Source: Thermoguttaceae bacterium
GTDB lineage: Bacteria; Planctomycetota; Planctomycetia; Pirellulales; Thermoguttaceae
Direction: 5' to 3'
Assembly (NCBI GenBank): GCA_017408405.1
Contig: JAFQUP010000025.1
Span: 29,399 to 93,398 of the forward strand
DNA: 64,000 nt
Part shown: piece by piece, positions 43,679 through 53,100 of the stretch
How the letters are laid out: the number at the start of each line of letters is the position of its first letter
How positions within the stretch are numbered: position 1 is the stretch's first letter
Notes under the pieces: generated by a model
Told to the model about the DNA's origin: nothing
Databases searched by the model: none
Seen by the model: the letters and a program-made list of their open reading frames with translations, nothing else
Position numbers and translations under genes: made by a program

Positions 43679-45358
43679 TTAAAAAAAGCTGTCCTCTTCT
43701 TCAGTACTTTCTTCTGAATCATCCTCGGAATCATCCTCGAGTTCTTCTTCGGATTCATCTTCCTCGTCAGAATCATCGCCAAAACCAGAATCTTCTTCAG
43801 AATCTTCCTCTGATTCTTCCTCTTCGGATTCCTCTTCAGAATCTTCTTCCTCCAAATCTTCTTCGTCGTCAGAATCACCGCCAAAACCAAAATCTTCTTC
43901 GGCTTCTTCCTCCTCGAATTCCTCATCTGATTCTTCCTCAGAATCTTCATCCTCATCACCGCCAAAAAGCATATCCGCGGCGGACGGTCCATCATCTTCC
44001 TCAACTTCATCTTCGGAGGCAGATTCATTTTCCATTGGTAAAATAATGAATCGGAAACCAAGATCAACAAAACGTCTTGACGGCATATTACTTCCACGAG
44101 CCGCGGAGCGCGCATCCGCAAAATTCGTGTTCCAGCCGCCGCCGCGCATTACTTTCAGATTTTTGACATCCGGACCGATCCTTCCAATCCATTTTTCAAG
44201 CTGTCCCGCGTCCTGCGTCGGCAAAACAGAAATTTCATAGTCCGCGTAACCGTCCGCGCACCATTCCCAAACATTTCCGTGCGTATCGAAAATTCCCCAC
44301 GCGTTCGGAGCCAGAGATCCGACAGGCGCGGCGTATTTAAACGGCAAACCATAGGGAAGACTCCAGGGATTACGTTTGAAGAGATCAGACTTCATGAGCG
44401 CTTTGTTCTGGTTCATTTCACGGATATTGGCAAATTCGCCAAGATTCATGATCCGGTCTCCCATGGAATATGTCGTATCTGTTCCCGCTCGGCAGGCATA
44501 CTCCCACTGCGTTTCGGTCGGAAGCAAAACCTGACGTTTTGAATCAGCCGGATCCTCATGCGTTGAGATTTCCGAATGAATCCACTCCACGAATTTTCTC
44601 GCGTCATACCAGGTAACATTCGTCACGGGAAAGTCTTTTGACTGACGGTATCCAACAAAACGCCAGTTCGCGGCAGGATCAAGTCCAAGAATATGCCCGC
44701 TTTCGACATCAACCCGGTATCCGCCCTGCCCGTCACGTTCCGCGTCAGTGACATATTTGGCGGCCTCTACGAAACTGGCAAACATTTCAAGCGTCACTTC
44801 AGTCTCGAGAATCCAAAAACCGTGAGGAATAACCGTTTCCATCTGTTTTTCATCAAGACTGCGTCCTTTTTCCGTCATTCGGCTTCCCATTTTGAACGTG
44901 CCTGCCGGACACCAGCGAAAACGATATTTCACGCCATGAAGCGTCAACTCGGCCAAATCTCCAGCCTTTTTACCATTCGAGGCAAAAGGTATCGGATTCG
45001 CCTTCGCCTTGCTCAGGCCAGCTTTTTTATCAGACAGACCGCCCTCGGAAACATCTCCTTCCTCTGAGAAACCACTCAAAAAACTGGCTTCCGGATCATC
45101 TTCTGAAGAGTCCTCTGAATCGGAATCCGACTCCGTCTCATCGGATTCAAAATCCTCTGATTCGTCCAGCTCCTCCGATTCGTTCAGTTCCTCTGATTCG
45201 TCCGAATCATTCTCACCAAAATCACCGAAATTGAAGCCGGAATCCTCCGCTTCCTCTTCCGCCGCACAAACGGAAGAAACGACCAATGAAGAAGAAAAAG
45301 TCCAAACGCTCAGTGCCGTCAAAAGGAAAAAAACAAAATAAAAAAGATTTTTTTTCAT
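43679..45358 (-). CDS. Exported FGE-sulfatase/SUMF1-domain protein with hyperacidic N- and C-terminal tails
   Basis: 559 residues with a signal peptide (ending VCAAE). A formylglycine-generating-enzyme-type domain fills about 130-430: PAGTFKMGS, VTLEMF, VTNVTWYDARKFVEW, LPTETQWEYACRAG, GNVWEWCADGY and RGGGWNTNFADARSAARG. It probably has a C-type-lectin-like fold; catalytic FGE function is not implied, and planctomycetes carry many such domains. Residues 35-110 and the last 130 are almost pure Glu/Asp/Ser, with about 100 acids in tandem blocks (EEDSEEESEEEE-type). Such tails would bind cations or basic proteins. Confidence 0.85.
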   Translation of the reverse strand: MKKNLFYFVFFLLTALSVWTFSSSLVVSSVCAAEEEAEDSGFNFGDFGENDSDESEELNESEELDESEDFESDETESDSDSEDSSEDDPEASFLSGFSEEGDVSEGGLSDKKAGLSKAKANPIPFASNGKKAGDLAELTLHGVKYRFRWCPAGTFKMGSRMTEKGRSLDEKQMETVIPHGFWILETEVTLEMFASFVEAAKYVTDAERDGQGGYRVDVESGHILGLDPAANWRFVGYRQSKDFPVTNVTWYDARKFVEWIHSEISTHEDPADSKRQVLLPTETQWEYACRAGTDTTYSMGDRIMNLGEFANIREMNQNKALMKSDLFKRNPWSLPYGLPFKYAAPVGSLAPNAWGIFDTHGNVWEWCADGYADYEISVLPTQDAGQLEKWIGRIGPDVKNLKVMRGGGWNTNFADARSAARGSNMPSRRFVDLGFRFIILPMENESASEDEVEEDDGPSAADMLFGGDEDEDSEEESDEEFEEEEAEEDFGFGGDSDDEEDLEEEDSEEESEEEESEEDSEEDSGFGDDSDEEDESEEELEDDSEDDSEESTEEEDSFF

Positions 45359-45424
45359 CGTCTGATCACTTTCTATGGATACGGGATAACGAGATTCACA
45401 TATTCGGATTTACCAAACCCAAAA

Positions 45425-46099
45425 TCAGTCCTGAATCAAAATAACATAAACATTTTTCGGGCCATGAACTCCCAGCACGGAAACACGCTCAATATCTGCC
45501 GTTCGGCTTGGGCCGGTAACCAGGACATACTCACCGCGCATGGCCGGGTTCTCTGAATTTTTCATGATTCCGTCCCAAACCTCCTGAAGACGCTCATGAA
45601 GCTGAGATACTTTTCCAACCAGTACGCATGCCGGAGTTAAATAACAGTTCATGCGTTCATGAGCGGTCTGGTTCAAAACCGCGCACGTCCCGGTTTCAGC
45701 AATAAAGTATTCAGGGAAAACGATACTCACTGGAATGTCAGCAAGCCGCGCCTTGTCGGTTTCCCCTTCGGGTTCCCCTAGATAAAGGCGTTTTTTACCT
45801 TTCCCATGAAAAAAATCCCGCGGAAACAATTCCGAAAGCAGCGGATGACGCGCACTGCTGAAACGCTCCCAGCCATTTTCAGAAGCAAGTTTCATCAGAA
45901 TTTCAGAGGCTTCCTTCGTATCACGCGCGAAAAGGCATTTTCCAGTTAAAGCGGTCAAAGATTCCTGGAATATCTTTTTCAGCATCCCGGAATCAAGGTC
46001 CCTGAATTCCTCAACAGGCGGCAGAGTGGGAAGCTCCGCCCCGGGAAAAGGAATCATGGAGGAACGTACCTTACTCAAAATCAAATCTCGACTATTCAT
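45425..46099 (-). CDS. lutC: Lactate utilization protein LutC (LUD domain)
   Basis: 224 residues of the LUD superfamily: a Rossmann-like C-terminal fold with YFIAETGTCAVLNQ and LVTGPSRTADIE, which are typical of LutC. LutC is the third subunit of the LutABC L-lactate oxidation system. The gene starts 18 bases after lutB with GAGGAG ahead of the ATG, so all three are one operon. Confidence 0.93.
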   Translation of the reverse strand: MNSRDLILSKVRSSMIPFPGAELPTLPPVEEFRDLDSGMLKKIFQESLTALTGKCLFARDTKEASEILMKLASENGWERFSSARHPLLSELFPRDFFHGKGKKRLYLGEPEGETDKARLADIPVSIVFPEYFIAETGTCAVLNQTAHERMNCYLTPACVLVGKVSQLHERLQEVWDGIMKNSENPAMRGEYVLVTGPSRTADIERVSVLGVHGPKNVYVILIQD

Positions 46100-46117
46100 T
46101 CTCGCTCCTCATTCCCA

Positions 46118-47542
46118 CTACCGGTTTCCATTGGCCGACTTTCGGTTTTTCTTCCACCACTTTCGGAACGCTTTTCCTTGCGGGACCGGAACCGCGCGTC
46201 CTTTCGACCAGGCCCCGAATTCAAGAATCCGAAACGGTTTCGGAACCAATGGAGCAAAACGCGCTCCCAGCCGAAGAAGCCCCATGAAAAACGAAAACCG
46301 TCCGCTTCTCTCATTCACGAAACTCCAGGTTTTCCAAAGCAGACGCTGATAGGCGGAGTTCATGGGAGAACCCATCGTTTGGGTCGAAACATGCCGAAGA
46401 TGAACGAGTTGTTCTGGAATATTGATTTTAACAGGGCAGACGTGCGCGCATTTTTCACACAGAGACGAGGCAAAAGGAAGTTTTCCAGCCGCTTCCATCC
46501 CGCAAAGATGAGGATTCAGAATCTCTCCAATTGGACCCGGATAAATCCACCCGTAAGCCCAGCCGCCGACACGATGATAAATAGGACACGAATTCATGCA
46601 CGCGCCGCAGCGAATGCAGTAAAGCGTATTTTGAGTAAATGGATCCTCCAAAACATTCGTCCGCCCATTATCGATAAGCACCACATACATTTTGCGTCCT
46701 GCCGTTGGACCATGAAAAATATGCGTATACGCTGTTAATTTCTGATCGGTCGCGCTGCGGGGAAGGACACTCAAAAAATACGGCAAATACTTTACCGATG
46801 AAATTACCTTCTCTATTCCCATAATCGCCACATGAACCGGCGGAGTCGAGGTCGAAAGACCCGCGTTCCCCTCATTTTCAATCACAGTAAACGACCCGGT
46901 ATCGGCAAAACCAAAATTAATCCCGGAAATCCCCATATCTGCCGTAAGAAAATGATTTCGCAGATGCTTTCTCGCGATTGCCGTCAACTCCTCATGAACC
47001 GCCGTGAATTTCTCTCCGAGTTTCTCCTCAAAAAGATGACCAATCTGTTCCGCGGTCAAATGAAGCGCCGGAATCACAACATGCGTTGGACGCTGACCGG
47101 CAAGCTGAATAATGAACTCTCCCAAATCCGTTTCAATCGACTCGATTCCATTCGCCCGGAACGCGTTATTAAGCTGAAGCTCCTCCGAAACGAGCGATTT
47201 GGATTTGACCACTTTTTTCACATGATGTTTTTTCGCGATTTCCAAAATCAGCTGATTCGCTTCCGCGGCATCCTTCGCCCAAAGAACTTCCACGCCCTTT
47301 TTCTGAAGATTTTGCTCAAATTGGACAAGAAGCTGATCCAGGTGCTGAATCGCGTAACGCTTAATCGCGTGAGCGTTTTCACGCCACTGCTGGAAACGCG
47401 GCGTCCGCTCCAGCATCTTTGAGTACGAATCGCTCGATCTTCTTGCTGACGCTGCCGTTGCCGGTGAACCGCCGCAGACACAGAGATCGCGCATTTCACG
47501 TTTCTGAAATGGAAAACCTTCCCCTGTCTGAATTTGAGTCAT
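46118..47542 (-). CDS. lutB: Lactate utilization iron-sulfur protein LutB
   Basis: 474 residues: an LUD domain (about 70-300), then two 4Fe-4S motifs, CIRCGACMNSCP and CEKCAHVCPVKINIP, and a C-terminal extension that ends in a basic tail. The segment IPEQLVHLRH is characteristic. With LutA and LutC it oxidises L-lactate to pyruvate, independent of flavin lactate dehydrogenases. An N-terminal extension of about 45 residues, with several Cys (LCVCGG), is longer than usual. Confidence 0.93.
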   Translation of the reverse strand: MTQIQTGEGFPFQKREMRDLCVCGGSPATAASARRSSDSYSKMLERTPRFQQWRENAHAIKRYAIQHLDQLLVQFEQNLQKKGVEVLWAKDAAEANQLILEIAKKHHVKKVVKSKSLVSEELQLNNAFRANGIESIETDLGEFIIQLAGQRPTHVVIPALHLTAEQIGHLFEEKLGEKFTAVHEELTAIARKHLRNHFLTADMGISGINFGFADTGSFTVIENEGNAGLSTSTPPVHVAIMGIEKVISSVKYLPYFLSVLPRSATDQKLTAYTHIFHGPTAGRKMYVVLIDNGRTNVLEDPFTQNTLYCIRCGACMNSCPIYHRVGGWAYGWIYPGPIGEILNPHLCGMEAAGKLPFASSLCEKCAHVCPVKINIPEQLVHLRHVSTQTMGSPMNSAYQRLLWKTWSFVNERSGRFSFFMGLLRLGARFAPLVPKPFRILEFGAWSKGRAVPVPQGKAFRKWWKKNRKSANGNR

Positions 47543-47606
47543 TTCTTTTTTCTCTCTTTTCGTTTTATTTCCGAAACCTTAAATATCGTATCCCAAGAAA
47601 ATAACC

Positions 47607-48380
47607 TCAACGACAATTAAGAATTTCCGCGATGTGAAGCGTGCGAATCTTCTTTTTCTCCCGGTCAAGCTGAAGAATCCCGCCAATATGCATCAGGCAG
47701 CTCGTGTCGATCGAAACGACAGCCTCCGCTCCGGTTGAGGCGATGTTTTCGCACTTTCGCCGTCCCATATCAAGAGAAAGATTGGGGAACTTAACGCTGA
47801 ATGTCCCGCCAAAACCACAGCAATCCTCCATTTCCGGGAGTGGAAGATACGTCAATCCGCGAACGTTTCGAAGCAATTCAACCGGCTGACTGGCGATGCC
47901 AAGTTCACGCCGCCCGTGACAGCCAATATGAAGTGTCACTTTACGCGGAAATCTCGCGCCAAGATCCGTCACGCCCAAAACATTAACAAGAAACTCCGTC
48001 AATTCAACAACACGTTTTCCAACTTCCGTAATGGACGGATTATCTGGAAAAAGATGCTCAAAAAAAACCCTGCACATCGCAGTGCATGAACCGGACGGGC
48101 AAATGATCCAATCGTATTTCTCAAACGTCTTCGCGAATGAACGGACCACTTTTCGTGCCTCATCCCAATATCCCGAATTGAACGCCGGCTGACCGCAGCA
48201 GGTTTGTTCCGGCGGGTATTCCACTCTGACTCCAAGACGGTCCAGAATCTCTACCATCGACTGGGCCGCGTGTGGATAAAATTGGTCCATATAGCATGGA
48301 ACAAAAATCGCGATTCGATCAGACGGATGATATTCCGGATATTTCCAAACCGGGGGGGCCGACTGGATTCGCTGAATCAT
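47607..48380 (-). CDS. lutA: Lactate utilization Fe-S oxidoreductase LutA
   Basis: 257 residues with two CCG (cysteine-rich) domains: PEQTCCGQPAFNSG near residues 58-71 and MEDCCGFGG near 183-191, the heterodisulfide reductase-type iron-sulfur sites of LutA/YkgE. One of the preceding single-Cys signatures reads IGCHGRRELG, slightly atypical. It heads the lutABC operon; the gap to lutB is 64 bases. A GntR-type regulator gene, common beside lut operons, is not visible. Confidence 0.93.
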   Translation of the reverse strand: MIQRIQSAPPVWKYPEYHPSDRIAIFVPCYMDQFYPHAAQSMVEILDRLGVRVEYPPEQTCCGQPAFNSGYWDEARKVVRSFAKTFEKYDWIICPSGSCTAMCRVFFEHLFPDNPSITEVGKRVVELTEFLVNVLGVTDLGARFPRKVTLHIGCHGRRELGIASQPVELLRNVRGLTYLPLPEMEDCCGFGGTFSVKFPNLSLDMGRRKCENIASTGAEAVVSIDTSCLMHIGGILQLDREKKKIRTLHIAEILNCR

Positions 48381-48845
48381 GACACTACTCCAAACTCACG
48401 TCAATAAAAATCTCCAAATATACTGTTTATCATTTTAAACCAAACTAAAGGAATTTCAAGAAGAATTTCTCCAAATACAACAAATTTTATCCATTTTCCA
48501 ACCTGTTAAGACGATTAAAACGGATTTTCGGCAAATTCCTTGATTGGTAAAAAATCCTGATGATTCCAAGCAAATTCCAATTCGAAAATTTCATAAATCA
48601 CTCCTGAAAATTCTCCCCCCGTTTTCCCGCTCAATCCGCCAAGATTTCGAAAGAAACAGAATTCAATGAAAAATAACTCTCAAAAACTTTCCTTTTTTCC
48701 AGATATTTCACGTATCTTATCCGCTTTCCCCATAGCCCAAAATAAAAAAATATGTTAAAATAAATCGTTCTTTCGGAATTAAGAAAGAAACTTTCCAAAT
48801 TCATCCAGAAGTATTTCCGCTTACCGGTTTTTCCGTCGTTAAAAT
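48381..48845. other. Divergent intergenic region
   Basis: AT-rich, lying between lutA and the acyltransferase gene, and expected to hold both promoters. A TTAAAAT-type -10 element is near 48760, but no clear -35 partner. I found no coding frame, RNA gene or strong dyad. Confidence 0.35.
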
Positions 48846-49742
48846 ATGAAAGATTTCACCGTTTATTTTCTCGTTCGGCTCGTTATTTCCATCGTTCAGG
48901 CCCTGTCCCTGCGGCAGGCTCGCGCTTTTGCCGAATTCATGGCATGGCTTGCCAATGACGTCCTTCATATCCGAAAACGACTTCTCAATGAAAATCTCCG
49001 CCACGCCTTCCCGGAACTTTCTCCAAAGGAAATTCACAAACTGAGCCTCAAAGTTTGGCGTCACCTTTTCCTCATGGTCATCGAAACGGCCTTTGCCGAA
49101 AGGAAAATCCATCTCTCAAACTGGAAAAAATTCGTCACCCTTGAAAATGAGGAAAAACCGCTTCAGGCTCTCTACGAACACCGACCTCTCATTTACGCGA
49201 CTGGTCATCTCGGAAATTTTGAGTTTGCCGGATACATCATGGGGTTAATCGGAATCCCGCCATACAGTGTGGCCCGTACGCTGGACAATCCATACCTGAA
49301 CGACTATCTCGGAGAATTCAGACGTTCCACCGGACAGGCCATCATTCCCAAAAAAGACGCGGCCCCCCTCCTGGATCAGGCCATGAAAATGGGAAGGTCC
49401 GTCGTCATCCTTACTGACCAGTACGCGGGAGAAAAGGGACTTTGGGTCAAATCCTTCGGACGGGATGTTTCCACCTACAAAGTGGTCCCGATTCTCGCTA
49501 AAATGTTCGACGCTCCCGTCGTCCTCTCCGCTCCTATCCGACACGGTGAGGAACTTTTTCACTTCACTATTCGTGTCCAGGAAGTCCTTGACCCTAAAAT
49601 CCACACCGAGCTGACCTCACCAAAAGTAATGGCTCAATGGTACAATTCGGTCTTTGAAGAACTTATCCGCATGGCTCCCGCGCAGTATTGGTGGATTCAT
49701 AATCGATGGCGTGAAAAGCCAAAAAAACAAAAAAAACAATAA
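48846..49742 (+). CDS. Lysophospholipid/lipid A acyltransferase, LpxL (HtrB)-like
   Basis: 298 residues. The family's H-X4-E catalytic pair is present as GHLGNFE (His121, Glu126). An N-terminal membrane helix and ILTDQYAGEKG (about 195-205) also match. It probably adds a secondary acyl chain to lipid A in the inner membrane, in keeping with LptD in this window. A related glycolipid acylation is the alternative. The gene stands alone. Confidence 0.88.
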   Translation: MKDFTVYFLVRLVISIVQALSLRQARAFAEFMAWLANDVLHIRKRLLNENLRHAFPELSPKEIHKLSLKVWRHLFLMVIETAFAERKIHLSNWKKFVTLENEEKPLQALYEHRPLIYATGHLGNFEFAGYIMGLIGIPPYSVARTLDNPYLNDYLGEFRRSTGQAIIPKKDAAPLLDQAMKMGRSVVILTDQYAGEKGLWVKSFGRDVSTYKVVPILAKMFDAPVVLSAPIRHGEELFHFTIRVQEVLDPKIHTELTSPKVMAQWYNSVFEELIRMAPAQYWWIHNRWREKPKKQKKQ

Positions 49743-50135
49743 AAATCCGTGGAAATATACGAAAGGGAATCCAAAATTCTCAGAAAGGCGGTACTCTCGA
49801 CTCAATGGAAAGTACTGCCAAAAACGTTAGGAAAATTTCCAGCCCTCCTCCGACAAATCCTTAAAAATTCACCTGCTTTTTGCAACATTCTTAAATTATC
49901 TTTAACTCTTTCTGGAAATCCAAACTTTTCTTTCAAATCTTAATTACAAAAAAATATTAAATATCGCCTAAATTAAACAACCAATACACTTAACCCGTTT
50001 CTTCGTTATTTTCAATAAAAGCAGAAAATTTTAAACATTCCCACTCACCCTTAAAGTCACTGTTGCCGATACAAACAACAAGATACGATTAACCAGAGAT
50101 TCTCTGTTCACGTTTTTCAGTTAAGGAGCAGTAAA
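49743..50135. other. Intergenic region before the autotransporter gene
   Basis: AT-rich leader with no coding frame and no strong dyad. It probably contains the autotransporter promoter, which I could not place with confidence. Confidence 0.3.
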
Positions 50136-53100
50136 ATGTCTCATTTGTTTAAGAAGTGCGTTCTCCTTTTGGGGCTGGAACTCTCGATGCTGTTCACCGG
50201 AGTCCCGGTGAATCTCTGCCAGGCGGAAATTATTGCGGTAAACGGGCAATACTACCTTTACCGAAGTGAAACCGACTCCTCTCTCAACGGTGTTTATCTT
50301 CAGTCAGGTCAAACACAAAATCCGGCTGCCGACTCACGCATAAATTCAGTCAACCAATTTGGTCTGGTCACTGGAGCAGACGGAAATGTTCTGACTTTCA
50401 CGACAACAATATCAACTGAAGATGATATTTCGTATCAGCAGAATATTCCTGTTTTCTCCAGTGGAATATTCGCCAATCAAAAAACAGCAGGGGAAGCGTA
50501 CTATGTCGATGAGGCAAACATCATCGTGGATGCCGCAACAGACAAAAAAATAACGATTGCTGATGACGAGTTAAGTTATTATTTCTTTAACGGACAACCA
50601 GTCAGTTCCATAAATGGCGAACAGCGCGAAATTTACAATATGGATGGAGAAATTGTCACTGTCATTCCAAACTACGAAGCGAAATTGGATGCTCCCTATG
50701 AACCGTCTCATCCAACTGACATTAATTTTTCAGATGCCTATCTGAAACCCAAATGGAATGACCCACAGGACACGACTCCTGATGGTCAAAATCCATCCGG
50801 TATCCTGAAACTTAACGGAGGGACTGACATTAAAGGCTGGAACGGATCTGAACTCCGCTATTTCTTTGTGGATACTTCGGAAAGTGACCAGAAAGCATAT
50901 GATCACGCAATTGCTGACGCGACTCTTCAATCCGTACTTGCCGCAGAAAGTTATGCCGCGACTGTCGCAAATGTTCCTTTCCCAAACGTTGGTGCCGGTA
51001 TTCTTTCCGCCGCGATCGCGACGACCGCGACAGCACAGGCCGCAAGTTTCTCAACGAGAGCCGCTGAATTAAAAAAATATACTTCAAATTTTGTCGGTGC
51101 AATTGATTTCAGCGGCGATTTCCATGTTACCGGAGGAGGAAATCTCAATGGAACCTACCAAAATTTGAACTCAATGTCAATCACCGATGGAAACTATTCT
51201 CTCGGAGGAAATATTTTTGTCGTTGACAGTCTCATGAGTTCAGGAAATCTTTCCATTGCCAACAGTGGAAAAGTTATCTACGTTGACAATGTGAATATCA
51301 GTGGGACTCTTGAAAATAAAGGCTCCGTGGACGGCATCAATACTCTCATCATTTCCAAAGCTCTCACAAACTCCGGCACGATGCAGATGATTGACACCCT
51401 GAATGCTGACTCTATGAATAACTCGGGAACCTTTTCCGGACGTGAAATAAACCTGAATGGCACGTTAACGAACTCCGGCTCCATTCAACTGGACGGAAAC
51501 CTCTACTCTGAAAGTATTTCAACTTCAAAAACACTCTTCGTCAGCGGTTCTGTCACAACAGGCGATTTTCAAAATACTAAAAGCGAAAGTGATACTTCCC
51601 TGGTATTTATCAGCGAAACACTTGATGCCCAAAATATCACAAACTACGAAGTATTCTCCGTCGTTGGAAAAACTTCCGCGGCATCGCTGACAAACCAGGG
51701 CGGAACAATGTCTTTGGGAGATTTAAACCTTACCAACGAACTCCGTAACGACGGAAGCGTTACCTCAACAGGATTCCTGAAAACAGATTCCATTTCAAAT
51801 TCAGGATCAATCATCTTCAAAACCGGAATTGAAGCTGACGGAACAATCACCATGAACGCTCCGACGACTGGAACTGCCATGACTTTTCTTGGAACAAACG
51901 GAAAAATTCTGGCTGGAAACATCAACCTCTACGCGGGAAAAATCTACGCGGGAACCGGCCTGGAAACCGGCAATTTAACAGTTAACACTGGGGAATTACT
52001 CTCAAATGGAGCTCTCATCGCGGATAATGTCATCAATAATGGAGCCATTATCGTGAATGGTTCCGTGAACGCGGACAATATCAATACCTCAAATTCATGG
52101 ATCAGTCAGGGAGACATCTCCGTTGCCGGTAACGTAAACTCGGCCGGAACATTCAGCGTCACTGGTACTCTGAACATTGGAGGAACTTTTACGAATAGCG
52201 CGCAGACTGCCGTTACCGGATCCATTCAGGCGCAAAGTCTGAACAACGCTGAAAATGGTGTTCTGGACACTTTGGACAATGTGAAAATCAAAGAAAACAT
52301 TGAAAACGCGGGAACTGTCTCGATTCTTGGAAATCTTGAGGGTAAAAATCTCAAAAACAGCTCTTCCGGATTAATGAATCTTGCTGGAAACGCGAAACTT
52401 CTCTCATTCACAAATGAGAATCTGGTAAATTTCGCTGGACAAATGGAAATCAGCAAAAATCTGAGCAACGATGGAAATCTCATTGGAACTTCCGCGAATT
52501 CCAGCCTCCTGATCGGGGGAAACATGGAAAATAACACCAATTCTCAAATTGAGAATATTCGTTTTGTTGAAGTAAACGGTACCGTAAACAATCAGGGAAA
52601 AATCACAGGGCGAGGTTTTTCCTCCACTTTCACCGCTTTCGGAAATGTCGCCAATGACGGTGAAATCTCAAATTTTGAATCCGTTCTGCTTGAAAGTCTG
52701 GAAAATTCCGGAAATATAGAAACCTCTACTTTCCTTGCCAATTCAACAGTCATCAATTCCGGTATCATGCTCGGTACGGATGAAGGATCCGTCTTCAAAT
52801 TCAATGAAAATCTGGTAAACTCCGGAAACATCAGCTGCACCGAAAAGGTCACTGTCAAACAGAATATTGAAAACACCGGAAACATCACCGGAACCGGGAA
52901 AGACTCAAAACTCTCCGTCGATGCCTCCCTCAATAACGCACGGGACGCAAAAATCGAAAACTTTGAAAGTGTTGAAATTAATGGGAATGTTATCAACGAA
53001 GGAACCATCATCGCGTCTGGCGAAGGTTCTTCCTACGTATTTGAAACTCTCCTGAATCCTGGAAAAATTCAAAATGTGGAAAAACTCACAGTCCAGACGG

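Noticed and set aside
43700..43975. Tandem repeat or CRISPR-like array
   Set aside because: The repeats are Glu/Ser codons of the acidic tail in one protein; there are no spacers of constant length. No CRISPR array or cas gene was seen in the window.
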